From Zasmidium citrigriseum (taxonomy: Eukaryota; Ascomycota; Dothideomycetes; Mycosphaerellales; Mycosphaerellaceae), in assembly GCA_002786025.1 (NCBI GenBank), contig NHNW01000007.1, positions 682,001 through 746,000 on the forward strand: a stretch of DNA of 64,000 nt. The letters are read 5' to 3'. Below the pieces are notes generated by a model. It did not search any database. It was given only the letters and a program-made list of their open reading frames with translations, and had not been told where the DNA came from. The first letter of the stretch is position 1. The number at the start of each line of letters is the position of its first letter. The translations under genes were made by a program, and so were the position numbers. Positions 22,097 through 33,493 of this stretch are shown one piece after another.

Positions 22097-24246
22097 ATGT
22101 CCTCGTCGCCTCAACCTGGCAAGCGCTCCCGTCCGCGTCGGAATCCTCTATCATGCCAAATGTGCCGACTCAAGAAGCTCAAATGTGACCGGCAACGCCC
22201 ATGTTCAAATTGTCGCACGAGAAGAATGTCGTGCAGTTTCAACCCTGAGCTGCCAACTACGACTACGCCTGCTCTTGTTGAAGACGGTAGCGTCACCGAG
22301 CTGCAGGCTCAGAATGAAGCTCTCAAAGCTCGAGTTGCGAGACTTGAACGCGCTGTGTTTGCAGAGGACGACTCTATTAAGGGAGGATCTTCCACGCGGA
22401 CGTTCGACACGGGAGATGATAGTGTCACAAGTGGTGGAGCCTCGCATCATCAAAGAGCAGGTCTTGACAGCGGCGAGGTAAGGATCGCTCTTGAAGGGGC
22501 TGGCTCTATTTCTGACCATAAAATAGACTTGGCGATTGTCAGAGCCGTTCCAAGTCGCTATTCGCACTGCCGAAGAGCTTGTCCAAGACGCAATGCAAGC
22601 ACTCCAATCGAGAGCTATCTTGTTACCTACACGGGATGTTGCGATGACATGCTTAGACCTATTCGAGACGCACCTTGATGCAGTCCAAGCCATCACACAT
22701 ATGCCAAGCGTTCGGAGGATGACAGAAGAGGTCTATACTGGCTTACAGGCAGGACAGTCAGTTGCGCCAGGCCCAGCCGCCTTGATCTTGGCTATCTGCT
22801 CGTCGTTGGGATCTTGGGAGGTCTCTTGGGACTTTCTGGTTGCTGAATCTGACACCGCATTCAAGGTGTCCGCCTTATTAACCAGGCAAGCCCTCTATGC
22901 ACTGGAAAACGTGCGAGTCACGTCACGTATCTCGATTGAGGCAGTTCAGGCATCCATGCTGCTTACGTTTAATCTTTGCCAACATGAGGGAATGTCGCCG
23001 CATACCAGATTACTGCATTCAAGTGCAGTCACAATGGCTCGCGAGCTGGGCTTGCACAAGACAGATCTTCTGAGCATGGATCGTCCGGCGTTGTCACGAT
23101 CCCAAGTCATCGATATGGAGGTCCAAAGAAAGGTTTGGTGGCATTTGGCCTCTACTGACTGGTAAGATCATGGCCATACATCATGAAAAGCTGCTTTAGA
23201 CTGACGGCGTGATTTTCAGGCTCTTCGCATACAATGGAGGTCCATACGAGGGCGCCTATTCCGTTCATCCGCAGCACATGGCCGTGAACAAGCCCCGTAA
23301 TATCAATCACGATGACCTTAACAACGAAGACGCAGCGTTCGAACGGCCCGCCGACGAGTCTACGGTGATGTCCTTCCATCTCGTTCGCACCCAAATTGCC
23401 ACGATTTGTCGAGAAGTCATGGACGAACTTTGGGGTCTGTCCGCCGTTCCCAATCCCGAGCAAATGCCGTACGAGAAAGTGGCAGCACTGGATGTCAAGT
23501 TCCGCGAGCTCATAGACGGCCTTCCGAGCTATCTTCGCATCGATTCCGGAGCGATGTCAACAGGCACAGATGCAAATAAATGGCAAATGGCAGTTCAGAG
23601 AGCGACAATCAACCTCATGATCCACGCTCGTCGCTGCAAGCTGCACCTGCCATTCCTGGTGCACTTCAAATCCGATCCGCGATATGAGATCTCTCGAGAC
23701 ATCTGCCTTGAGTCAGCCCACAAGGTCTTTCAAGCTCGAAGGAGGGTAGAAGCGGAGGCGAGCTGTTCTGGCTTCAAGGCTTTCCTCAAGCTTGGTGGAC
23801 AGCTCAGTCACACATTCTACGCTGCTTTTGTCCTGGTCATGGACTTATGCGTCAACAAGAGCAACGACGGCCGAGAGCAGATGGCTGAGGTCCGTGATGC
23901 CATCCAAGTCATGGAAGAAGCGAAGGGGTCTTCGAAGATTGCTTCTTCGTGCTACGAGACGCTGATGGATATTCTTCGCAAGCATCAAGTCAACTTGCCT
24001 GCAGGTGGAATCTCGAATGACATTGGGCTGGATCAAACTTTTGCCAACCCCAGAACCACGACTGAGATGGTTGTACCGGGGTCTACGATGGGCACTTCTA
24101 TGCCTAGCCTCGGAGATGACCAGACAATGCTGGACGCTGGCAATGCTTTTGAGGACGTCTGGCAAGATTACATGGACAATGGAGCTTCTCTGGATCCTGA
24201 GAACTGGGAGGCACTGATCAAAGACCTGGGCATGCATATTGTTTGA
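22097..24246 (+). CDS. Zn2Cys6 fungal transcription factor
   Basis: Three exons: 22097-22477, 22527-23161 and 23220-24246 (introns of 49 and 58 bp, GTAAGG/TAG and GTAAGA/CAG), 680 residues. The six cysteines of the binuclear zinc cluster are at 20, 23, 30, 36, 39 and 46 with the classic C-x2-C-x6-C-x5-C-x2-C-x6-C spacing, inside a basic region. A short coiled coil follows at about 65-90 (ELQAQNEALKARVARLERAV), which usually mediates dimers. The middle holds the fungal transcription-factor domain; the WWHLASTDWLFAYNGGP stretch across the second intron is its typical core. The C-terminus is acidic and may activate transcription. Its place between the GST and the MFS gene suggests that it may control them, but I cannot identify binding sites. 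Confidence 0.9.
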
Positions 24247-24618
24247 GTCAATGTTCATATCGGACTTCTACGGATTTAGGTCGATTGGTAGATCGGTCTT
24301 AACCCAAGAGATAGTTCCATTCACAGCCAAAGGAGTCACGATGACGAGTTGATCTGTAACATCTGGATTGGCCATCAGTATTGAGCGTGAAAGGGAAAGA
24401 CTTGCGTTTGCGACAGAGGACAGACGCCAGTCGTCCGTGGGTCCGTGGCCTTGCGATCCTTCCAAGTCCGAAATCCGCGGCCCCATGGATTTGGCGGAGA
24501 TCGAGGCCAATGACATTTAGATCAAACCAGGAAACATGTTGATCTCACAACTCATAGCTCTACATAAGTAATCTCGTCAACGATTGGCGCCGCTGTCATT
24601 GCATCTATCATCGGAACC
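24247..24618. promoter_or_regulatory. Intergenic and promoter of the MFS gene
   Basis: A 372-bp gap between the regulator and the transporter. No coding, RNA or repeat signal was recognised. Confidence 0.4.
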
Positions 24619-26161
24619 ATGGACAAAGAGCAAGAGCACGAACAAGAAGTCGCATCCCAGACAGGGAACGCCACAGAAACAGAGATACCAACGCAGTCAT
24701 CAGAGTTCACGTACGACATCGTGCCCACCACGAAAGCTGTTTGATCTAATCATATCACAGCCCTCGCTCGGCCCTCGTCCTCGCCGCCGGCTCCCTCGCC
24801 CTCTTCTGCACCGCAGGCTTCATCAACGCCGTCGGAGTCTTCCAAACCTACTACACACAGCACTACCTGCCGCAAGAGTCAAACTTCCAGATCTCATGGA
24901 TAGGATCGTTTTCCATCTTCCTATTCTTCGGCCTAGGCTTCCCAGCCGGACTCATATCCGACAGATTCGGTCCAACGATACCCATAACCTTCGGTGCCAT
25001 CTGTCAAGTGGTAGCCGTCTTTATGATCTCTTTGTGTACGGAGTATTACCAATTCTTCCTGGCTCAAGGTGTGCTGCTTGGGATCGGATTGGCGTTTATC
25101 ACGATTCCGGTGACTTCGGTTACGCCGCTGTACTTTCAGCGGAATAGGGGCTTGGCTCAGGGGATCTCTGTCGCTGGGTCGTCGCTTGGAGGAGTGATAT
25201 GGCCTATCATGCTTGATCAGCTTCTCAATGGTGATGGAGTCAGCTTCGGGTGGACGATCCGAATTGTTGGCTTCATGATGCTGCTGTTTGTGGCCGTCGT
25301 GATCGTTGGCGTTCGTCGACCCCGGGCAGTGCAAAAGTCTGGTGGAGCAGATCTCGAGGCGAAACAGGAGGCACCACAAGAAACGAAGAAGACGAGGAAA
25401 GATTATTCGCACCTCCGGCAGGCGTCGTATATCTTTCTCTGCTCGGGTTTGGGGCTCTTCTACTTCGGCTTCTTCGCGCCGTTCTTCTACGGTAAGTGCA
25501 ATCAAAGCACTACAAGTATCTCCCAATCAAAACAAGCACTAACACGTTCGATCCAGTCTCAACCTACGCCATCTCACTAGGGGTGTCGGAGAGCTTCTCA
25601 ATCTACCTCATCGCCATCCTCAACGCAGCCTCGATCTTTGGTCGAACTCTCCCAGGATTCTTCGCCGATCGCCTCGGCCATTTCAACGTTATCACTATTT
25701 CCATGCTGGGTTCTGCCATCATTGGCTTCTGCTGGACAGCGGCGACAAGTGTTGCGGGCTTGATCGTCTGGTCTCTCGCGTATGGGTTTGTTTCCGGGGT
25801 GAGTACAACTACGGTCTTTCCATTTCAACACTGCAATAGACTAACGTTCGGTTTTGAGGCCGTCCTGAGCCTTCAATTCGCATGTGCCTCACTCGTTGCT
25901 ACGAAGGAGACCATGGGAGCTGCTATTGGCATTATCATGGCGTCGATCGCTTTGGCGTAAGCTCGCTCTACTACGACTATGGTATGTTTACAACTAACGT
26001 TCTGCTGTAGTGCCCTCTTTGGGAGCCCAATCGCCGGCGAGTTGGTCGATAGTGGATACGTTGCGCTGTCTATGTTTGCTGGTGGTACGATGCTCGTTGG
26101 ATCGATTCTGGTGATCTTTGCGCGGCTGGCTCGGAACCGCAACTTGTTGGCGAAGGCATGA
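24619..26161 (+). CDS. MFS transporter, monocarboxylate-transporter-like
   Basis: Five exons: 24619-24710, 24761-25491, 25557-25798, 25859-25956 and 26011-26161 (introns of 50, 65, 60 and 54 bp), 437 residues. After a short acidic N-terminus, about twelve hydrophobic helices follow. Visible family features are the first helix FCTAGFINAVGVFQTYY, the loop PAGLISDRFGP between helices 2 and 3 (MFS A-like motif), QRNRGLAQGISVAGSSLGG, and the mirror loop GRTLPGFFADRLG in the second half. These are typical of the fungal monocarboxylate-permease-like (MCH) branch. The substrate cannot be read from sequence. The third intron is 60 bp and free of stops in frame, so its retention would add 20 residues. 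Same strand as the regulator and GST, which fits an efflux or uptake role in a small cluster. Confidence 0.88.
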
Positions 26162-26566
26162 TCATCCATATCGACGGGACTGATAGATTTTCAATCGGGC
26201 TGTCTATGTAGGAGAGGCTTGTGTCAACATTTGAGCATGTCAAAATCAGTTTCGAATTCGCTATACAAACTTTTCTGCCCATGAAAGCAGCTAGTCGTAC
26301 ACCTATCCGTGAACTAGAAACATAGCAGATCTATCAACACCTTCGGTTTCGTCTGAAGCGCCTTCTTTTATAGCAAACACGCACAATTCCAGATGGGAAA
26401 TACAACACTCAACAGAAGGATAGGCCAGCAAAAGTACAACGCTCAAAAGTCCGGCGCGCTGGAGGAAAGAGATCGATAGTACACTATGCTTCTGCTGAGA
26501 AGCTAAAAGGGGACACAGCCAGATTCTGTACTGAGAATGGTGCATGTCACAGAATTCTGGAGGGGG
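26162..26566. other. Intergenic, tail-to-tail gap between the MFS gene and M1
   Basis: Two genes converge on this 405-bp gap, so it should hold both 3' ends. A minus-strand open frame (26303-26545) is short and unconvincing. No hairpin terminator or RNA seen. Confidence 0.35.
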
Positions 26567-28201
26567 TCAAGATATCAGCTCAGATGTTGAGGTTCGTCGC
26601 CGCAAGGCTGCGAGTCGATAGCGTCTCTTGGTGTCATCAGCAATCCCTCGCCCCCGGAGATGGCTCACTGTACTTCTTCTTCGCGGAATGTTCACCTCAA
26701 CGTAGCCTGCAAGATCTAGCCAGTCATTTGGTGCCGCATGAGGCACCGCTTCCCCTTGCTTCTGACGCTGAATGCGTAGATAAAGCGAAGAGGGCTCTTG
26801 ACTGAAGTCCCGCATAGTGGCTATATCATGTTGCATCGAACGCTTCCATGATTGATCTCTGAAACGGGCTGATGACGATAGCGAGGTAGACCGAACCCAT
26901 GTTAGCGGAGTAAGTGACGTCTGTTGTTCTGATATGGGGTCAAGTTCCAGGGAAAAGTCGGGAATGTCGGAGTCAGGGGCAATGGCTTGTGTCTCTTGGG
27001 GGATCTGTAGCGCCCATTGAAGAACATCGGCGTTTTGTGGAGAGATAACATTTGCAGGGGATCCAGCTTCGGAAATGTTCACTTGCTCTTCATGAGGCTC
27101 GTCGGGGTTACCGAAGACTGGCGCCTGGCGAAACACGCTATCTGGACCAAATATCCGCCAGTTCAACGGAATCTCTCTTCGCGCGGACTGAGGAGACTGA
27201 CAGTCAATGTCGCTGCTTCTATCCAAGAGCACGTCGTCTGTGCCTTCCGATCGGATGCTCTGCCCGTCCAACTTGAGACCCTCGTCGATACATCTCTGCC
27301 TTTGCTCTTGCGCATCTCCAATAGCAACGTCCAGTCTTTGTTCTATTTGGATTCGCGAGTCTTTGTATGTTCGTTCAAATTCGCTGTTTGTAGTACTCAG
27401 AGTCTCTTCTCTCTCGGTGCGCAGGAAACGAGCGCCTGTAGCTTCTGCAAACTCGACGTCCAGATTAGCCAGTTCTTCCCCAATCAGACCGACGTCCCCG
27501 GCTTTATCATAATAGTCCTCCAACATGGGATGCAAGCCACGTCGTCTGGAGCCTTGCGAGCCTTCACTCGCACTACTTGGATCTCTGCTTGGCCTCTTAA
27601 TGGAGCCTCGTCTTGCTTGAGGAGTTCGCAGTGGTAAAAGGTCGAGCAGGGCGTTGCAGCTTTCCACAAAGGCCTGATCTTGTTGCTGAATCTGGAAATG
27701 CATGCTGCTTATTCTGTCCTCAAGATTTCGAGTAATCTCGGCCTGTACTTCCATAGCATTGAGATCCGCTCTCGTCTGTTGGTAAACTTGTCTGAGCCGA
27801 CTGAGGCTTCCACGGTAATCATTCGAGTCCAACAAAGCCTCAGCCTGTTCCATGAAAAGAGTTTGGGATTCAAGGTAGAACCTCCTCATATCGGCACATT
27901 TCGCCCATTCTGTCTGTTCCTGTGTGCGAACCTCGAGCAATTCGTCTCGCATACGCGTGAGCCTTGCGTACCGTCGATTCACCCGATTAAGACCTTGTTG
28001 CAGCATCTTCGGATCCATGTGGCTTTCTTCGCCCACGGCGTCAATTTCTAGTGGTTTCGTCGCTGGAGTGACAGGTTGAGCACCGCGGAGCGCATTGAAG
28101 TCGACTGGCCTTACGCCGGGGAACATCTGACCAGTTCGAGTCCGCGGGTCTTCGTCGACAGGGCCGTCTTGAGGTATCCAGAGCCTTGCCATCGTTATCA
28201 T
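26567..28201 (-). CDS. M1: coiled-coil protein of the paired M family
   Basis: Single exon of 544 residues from the ATG at 28199-28201 (MITMARLWIPQ; a second Met three codons in is equally possible). No known domain. Residues about 60-215 form long coiled coils rich in Gln, Glu and Arg. At about residue 229 is the family signature HPMLEDYYDKAGDV, which is matched at a similar position in M2 (DPLLHIYFDKAGDV) and M3 (HPVLAEFFEKAGHE). A second coiled coil follows, with an R-C-I-D-E-G-L motif matching ARDECLAHGLN in M2 and AKEACIAGGLN in M3. The C-terminal third is Ser/Arg-rich and disordered. It is head-to-head with P1 (626 bp apart). I do not recognise a named family; its repeated pairing with DUF6590-like genes is the only clue to its role. 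Confidence 0.75.
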   Translation of the reverse strand: MITMARLWIPQDGPVDEDPRTRTGQMFPGVRPVDFNALRGAQPVTPATKPLEIDAVGEESHMDPKMLQQGLNRVNRRYARLTRMRDELLEVRTQEQTEWAKCADMRRFYLESQTLFMEQAEALLDSNDYRGSLSRLRQVYQQTRADLNAMEVQAEITRNLEDRISSMHFQIQQQDQAFVESCNALLDLLPLRTPQARRGSIKRPSRDPSSASEGSQGSRRRGLHPMLEDYYDKAGDVGLIGEELANLDVEFAEATGARFLRTEREETLSTTNSEFERTYKDSRIQIEQRLDVAIGDAQEQRQRCIDEGLKLDGQSIRSEGTDDVLLDRSSDIDCQSPQSARREIPLNWRIFGPDSVFRQAPVFGNPDEPHEEQVNISEAGSPANVISPQNADVLQWALQIPQETQAIAPDSDIPDFSLELDPISEQQTSLTPLTWVRSTSLSSSARFRDQSWKRSMQHDIATMRDFSQEPSSLYLRIQRQKQGEAVPHAAPNDWLDLAGYVEVNIPRRRSTVSHLRGRGIADDTKRRYRLAALRRRTSTSELIS

Positions 28202-28826
28202 CGTGTTTTTTGGAGGCGGTGGCCGGTCGCGAACTGTCTTATCGAGCCCCGGACAGCCGCACACGTAACGTCGCTATCCGGTGAGACGACTTCACGCTGT
28301 CCACAGCGGCAATTTACCAGGGAGTGCCATCACGACAGCTTGACTGGGGGCGCATGGGTGCTACGCGTCGTGCGCTGGCTCAATCATCAGACTCCTTGAC
28401 GTGGCTTGTTTGTGGACAACCGCCCGCGAGTCTAGCCGTATTCTACTCTGAAGCTTGCGTCGGCAAGTGGTCCGAGCTGCAGAGCCTTGTCATGTGTCCG
28501 ATCTGCGGTGGCAAGCCCTGAAAGCTCAAGAGCCGAGGAGTCACGACGGTGGGCGCGCTCTATACGCTGTCCCCCTCTCTTTCCAGCCCAAACCATCACA
28601 ATCCATTCATTGTTCCGCCTGACCTTTCGGAAATAACAGAAGAGCCGCACTATCTATTACCCATTCATTTATACCGTCATTTACACAGAAGCCTCACAGT
28701 GCCGCCTTACCTATACATTCCCTGGTACTTTTCTGTGTCTTGCGGGGCGATCCTTATCAGCGCCAGTGTTCGCGTTGACGAGGCTGTTCACCAGCGTTTG
28801 CAAGCCCCTCTGAATGCCGAGCTGTC
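28202..28826. promoter_or_regulatory. Bidirectional promoter region of the M1/P1 pair
   Basis: These 625 bp separate the starts of M1 (minus) and P1 (plus). An AT-rich, pyrimidine-rich stretch at 28600-28740 lies close to P1. The matching M3/P3 gap is 496 bp. Shared control is inferred from the arrangement; I found no motif clearly common to both gaps. Confidence 0.5.
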
Positions 28827-31148
28827 ATGTCTGGGCCCGACGAGAGGGCCAGCCAGCAGAGCTGGCAATGGAGCGACTCCGCGAGAGATTGGTACTGGTA
28901 TGACTCCAGGCGTGGACAGTATATCCTGTACAACCATGGGCGTCATACACCGGCACCCAATCCAAGGACACAGGCGCCTCGAAACGAGACTTTGCCGTCT
29001 GCGTCTGATGTACGCAACATCTCACGCCCAGACCAAGCTGGATCACCACCGAACGACATGACATTATATTCCCTTGAGGCTAATCGGCAGTTGCAGTCAG
29101 TCGGACCTGGCCGCTCATCACTTGAGAGCTGGCAGGATGCTTCTCGTAGCATAGGCTCTGCGCATAGCGGAGGTCCGCCAACTCGGGCCATGGGAGAAAC
29201 TAGAATGGGCGAACGCGGTTCAAATGCTACACCGCATGGCCGTAGTCACGGATCGTGGCCCAGTCCTAGTGGGAGTCAATCAAACCAACAACGATCGACA
29301 CACATCAGTGGCACATCTCCGTCAACCAGAAGGCCGGAGACCTCAGGCTCATGCTCACCGCAAGCAGTCCCCGTGTTGTCTGGATCAGCATCCCATGCAG
29401 GATCTTCACCGGCGCTTTCCGGAATCATTCCATCGAGCCTGGATAAGGCAGTGTCACAGCTGTCTATGACTTCCGCTGAGTGGCAAAGACGTGGCAACTT
29501 CGACTTTACAGATCCCGAAAGTCACGTTCGCACGGTCTCTCGGTCTCACGATGTCATCACGGATCCTGGGCTCATGAAGTATGGGATCCTCGCTCACAGA
29601 CAGATACCAGGCACTGATAAGGAAGCTGAATCCTTATACCCATGTGAGTAACTTCACCGGGACCGTGACACTGTCGATACTGATACTGAGGCGATATGCA
29701 GCCTTCAAGAAGCGACCAAAGCCACGAAACTTCTTTACTCTGGGCAAGGTATGATCACGGTGTGTTTATTACAAGTCGGTCGCTAAGCTGCCCAGGTCTT
29801 CATGCTCCTCTGGGCAGAGCCTGCCGGAGAATCTAGTGAAAGCCACACTGTGATCACCAGCACTTTTGCGACGCCTGGCAAATATGGAGAGTTGATATTC
29901 TCAAAAGTGCGTCGATTCATCGTGATTCGTGAATCCGATCAATACTGCAGTGCACTGTAAGTTGATCCCCGCCGATCTACTAGACTAAGTGCCTTTGCTG
30001 ACCCGAGAAGACCCATTGTATCCTATGGCGACCAAGGTGTTGCCAAAAGAGGAGTAAACAAAAGCGAGCACGGCATCGTATATATGGACAAACCTGTCCC
30101 AAAGCCGTCTCCGGATGAGTTGCCCATACGAGGAGAGAATGGAATGGTGCCGATCCCAATTCGAGTCGATAGGGACAGCAACTTCGAGAAACTCAGGGAG
30201 AAGTCCCGTATCAACTACGGCAAAGTGTACACCGTGGAACATAACGTCAAAGTTCGAAGTATCGGAACGGTCAGCAAGGAGTCTTTACAGGCTTTGATAT
30301 ATCAATTTAAGCAAGTGTGGACACCTGGTATCTCGCAACGCCGTCCCGTGGAGACCCCTGTGGATCCTCAACCATCCGGCTCTAATCAGAGTGGTTCTGG
30401 TAATGCTTACACGACAGCACTTCAGTATCTTCTTCAACAGGGCTGGGATAGAGCTCGGGCTGAGGCTATGCTGAAACAACGGGGCAAAGCGACAGCACAC
30501 GCAGACACGAAGGACGATGGCGAGAGCGAAGAAGCGGATCCGGACGATGATGACGGCAACGACGACGACGGGGGCGGTAACACGAAAAGGACCTTTGATG
30601 AGAAAACACAGAAGGCGATTCGAAAAATGCAAAAGTATGGCGGCTTCACCGAGGGGGGCGCCATTGCTGCGATCAGGAGGGAACAGCGAAGATCGTTCCA
30701 AGGAAGCACTGACCTTACCCACCAGAAGGCGTCAACTTCCACCCGAAACACATATAGAAGGAGCGAAAAGGGCGCTGACGATGATGAGGACGAATCAGAA
30801 GAATCAAGTACGTCCTCTGATGATGACGAAGAGAAAGTCGCGAGAGAGAAAGTAATGCGTGTCCAAAGAAATACGACCACACAAGCGACGCAGGCTACAC
30901 AGATTTCACAAGCTACACAGGCCGCACACGCTGCGCAAGCTGCACATACCAGACGGTTTTATGACGCTGTCGCTGCATTACAGAAACGAGGTCTCAGCTA
31001 CGAAGAAGCATACAGATCCGTACATGCTAGCATGAGTCATAGCCACAGCCAGGCTTCAACGGGAGCGTCGCAGAGTGGTAGTACTGGGAGACAGCCAGCT
31101 CAGAGGCAACGGCAGAACAAAGACGAAAGTTCAGATGAGTCCGAGTAA
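28827..31148 (+). CDS. P1: DUF6590-like protein with WW-like N-terminus and UBA-like repeats
   Basis: Four exons: 28827-29643, 29702-29748, 29796-29956 and 30011-31148 (introns of 58, 47 and 54 bp), 720 residues. The N-terminus has an aromatic motif, DWYWYDSRRGQYILYNHG, like those of the other P proteins and reminiscent of a WW fold. A disordered Ser-rich linker follows. The DUF6590-like core spans about 273-444: FFTLGKVFMLLWAEPAGE, SKVRRFIVIRESDQYCSALP, then KRGVNKSEHGIVY and SRINYGKVYTVEHNVKV. The C-terminal part has acidic Asp runs, TQA/AAH repeats, and three helical motifs at about 477-500, 540-565 and 655-680 (QYLLQQGWDRARAEAML, KMQKYGGFTEGGAIAAI and ALQKRGLSYEEAYRSV) that resemble UBA domains. 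P2-P4 lack introns in the core, so P1 either gained or kept them. Function unknown. Confidence 0.8.
30880..30950 (+). repeat. Short coding repeats in P1
   Basis: Degenerate 9-bp units of the type acacaagcg encode TQA, SQA and AHA triplets. This is low-complexity coding sequence of the kind that changes length between strains. Confidence 0.6.
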
Positions 31149-33493
31149 CACTTAGACGACAGTCAGACGACAGCTAGACGACAGCAATCAGATGACAGCA
31201 GTTCGGATATCAATGGGAGACACAGGCATTCGGGATGTTCAAGGAATGCCCACCAAGGCGTTACAGGAGTGAGAACGGATTGCCAGTACCATATTCGCTA
31301 CTTGCTGCATTTACCTTTCACCAATACGTTACGGTCTGGGGTGAAAAGACTCGGCCAAATCCATGAAGGCTATTCTGATGATCTTTAGATTACACGGAAT
31401 GAACAGAATATCATGACGACGTAGTTAGCATGTTCGGATTGTTTGTTCATACATCTACGTCCCCGCAGTTCTCGTTCGATTGAAATGCTGGCTCATACAG
31501 GGTCAAATGGTGACGTTGAATTAAAGCCCTGTCGTTGTCTGGGACCGGTCCGGAGTGGTGTCTCGCCAGCAAACTCTGTCTCTCCATCGGTTGAGACATG
31601 AGACCCACCGCGTGCGTGGTGGTCTTCTGTGGACTGCACGTTGTTCTTGCTGCCTAACGTTGGACCGCAGCATGAGCTCTTGCGCCGCACGACTTGGAGT
31701 CGAAGTCTGTTCCATCATCGAAGCCACGTCAGAGACATTTCGGAAGATCTGCCTGCTTCATGCCAACAGCTTGAGCACGACGTGGCAATCGTCTGTCGTC
31801 TCAAGCTTTGTGACCATGCAGCAATGATACAGCGTCTTAGTGGGCTACGTTCCACGGTTGCCTGCTGGAGCCACGAGGCGGCTGGCCGAGAAGCCTCGCC
31901 GTGTCACCCTTTGGGCTCATTTTTGCATTTTCTGGACTTTGGCATCGACCACAACGATAAGCGTACAGTTGCCAGATAGCAAGGTCTCGAGGGTGCCGCA
32001 CCTCTTCGAAGATCAGCAGCTGCCTGAATCGGATCCCCTGGAGACTTGGCTGCATCCTGAGCAGTCGTTGTCCGAGGACTACGTGGCGATGACTCCTATC
32101 AAGATGCCTTGTAGTTGGTGTGACTCTTGACATAGCTGCATGGCCAATCTTGGCCAATACATGAGTATTGAATACTGTTTCGTTCAGTCTGATTGACTCC
32201 CCACGTTGATACGTCCAATAACATGGTACCCAACAGGGCGATGTTCGAGGCAATAGCGAACGTCGAAAGGCTATGAGTCTGAGCAAAACCATCAGCGCAG
32301 GGAGCGTTCGACAAGGTGAGGCATTGTGGGTCACCGGGGCCGAACAAAAGCCCGCTGTGCACAGCGCCTGGTCTAACAAATGAACAGCTGAGTAGCTCAT
32401 TGTGTCTCTTGAAGGCAAGGACGAACCGTCTTCTTGACTGCCTTCCACGCAGGCTCCGACAATCGCTCCCGCCATTTGAGAATGGCCCAGTCATGGCTCA
32501 TCTTCTATTCGTGTCGAGCTGACTTCACAGGCAGAGTCATGTGCTGAAACCAGGGTTTGGTGGCCTTGAAACCGGACATCTGCGTGACGTATCTTCTTGG
32601 CTTATACCAGAGTATATCAACCACTCCTTTCGTAGTTACGAGCGGCCTTGAGCCTGTCATGTGTCGTTGTTAGCAAATATTGAAACGACAACTCCCTCCC
32701 TGCGTCAAAGCGAGCTCGCGTCCATGGTAGGCAGCTGCTAACAGGTTGACATGTGAAAACGCCTTGCGTCTTGATAGAAGCCACTGGCAGCTTGCAATTG
32801 CCATGCCGAATGACGGTCACGACGTGTCATCCGGGTGCATTTGGAATTGCCATTGGTTACCATGAGCGGCAAGCTGTTTGCTGGACAAGCTCCACGGCGA
32901 AATCTGCTCTAGGGGCACCTGACCGGTGAGCTCTGGAACCAATGAAAGGCTCCCATCCACGACTTCTGTCAGCTCGTGCTCATACTGCTCCCGATATTCA
33001 TGTGATTGAGAGACCTCCCGAGACCAGCTGATGAGATATGTTGTCGGTAGTTGAGGCTATCTGGCGAGGTGCCAAATTGGAAGAACGGGTATCGGTTTCG
33101 AGGAGTCCTGCTCCGTATAGCTCGACGACCGATGAGGCAGAAAAGAATGCAGGTCAGAGGAGTAGTTGCGCTGTTTCACTTCGCCCTTTCAAAACATCGG
33201 AGCCATACACGTCTCCCACGTACACGTTCCAAAGCGCCACCTTATGACCGTAGCCCGCACATGGTCCAAGGTTTCGAGTTGCTAGCAATGTTCCGGGAAA
33301 GAGGCCAGTTACCAGGAGGAACGGCTGCCATGCCCCTAGAATAATTCCTCCGGCGATTCTGGCGATGTTGATTCAAAGACTGAGAACTGCTGCACCGACC
33401 AAACGTTGGCCATGTTCGCTCCAGAAGTCTACCCTTACCACAACCCCTGGCTGCACAGACCCCTGCTTTTAGAACAGTGTTTGTATGCATGTG
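31149..33493. other. Gap of 2.3 kb between P1 and M2 without a supportable gene
   Basis: The gap begins with three 11-bp repeats. A minus-strand frame at 32099-32494 contains one hydrophobic stretch (FAIASNIALLGTMLLDVS), but the rest is unconvincing and I cannot extend it with introns. The other frames are antisense shadows. It could be a decayed gene or M/P module; I saw neither the KAG signature of M nor the DUF6590-like core of P. Confidence 0.35.
31152..31184 (+). repeat. Three 11-bp tandem repeats just after the P1 stop
   Basis: Three copies of the type ntagacgacag / tcagacgacag stand end to end, starting three bases after the TAA at 31146-31148. Confidence 0.8.

Noticed and set aside
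27017..27637. 206-codon plus-strand frame opposite M1
   Set aside because: Composition is that of an antisense frame of a Gln/Glu-rich gene; no known features.
31837..32494. Two overlapping minus-strand frames between P1 and M2
   Set aside because: One hydrophobic stretch only, no homology I recognise, no introns that extend it. Left as a possible decayed gene.
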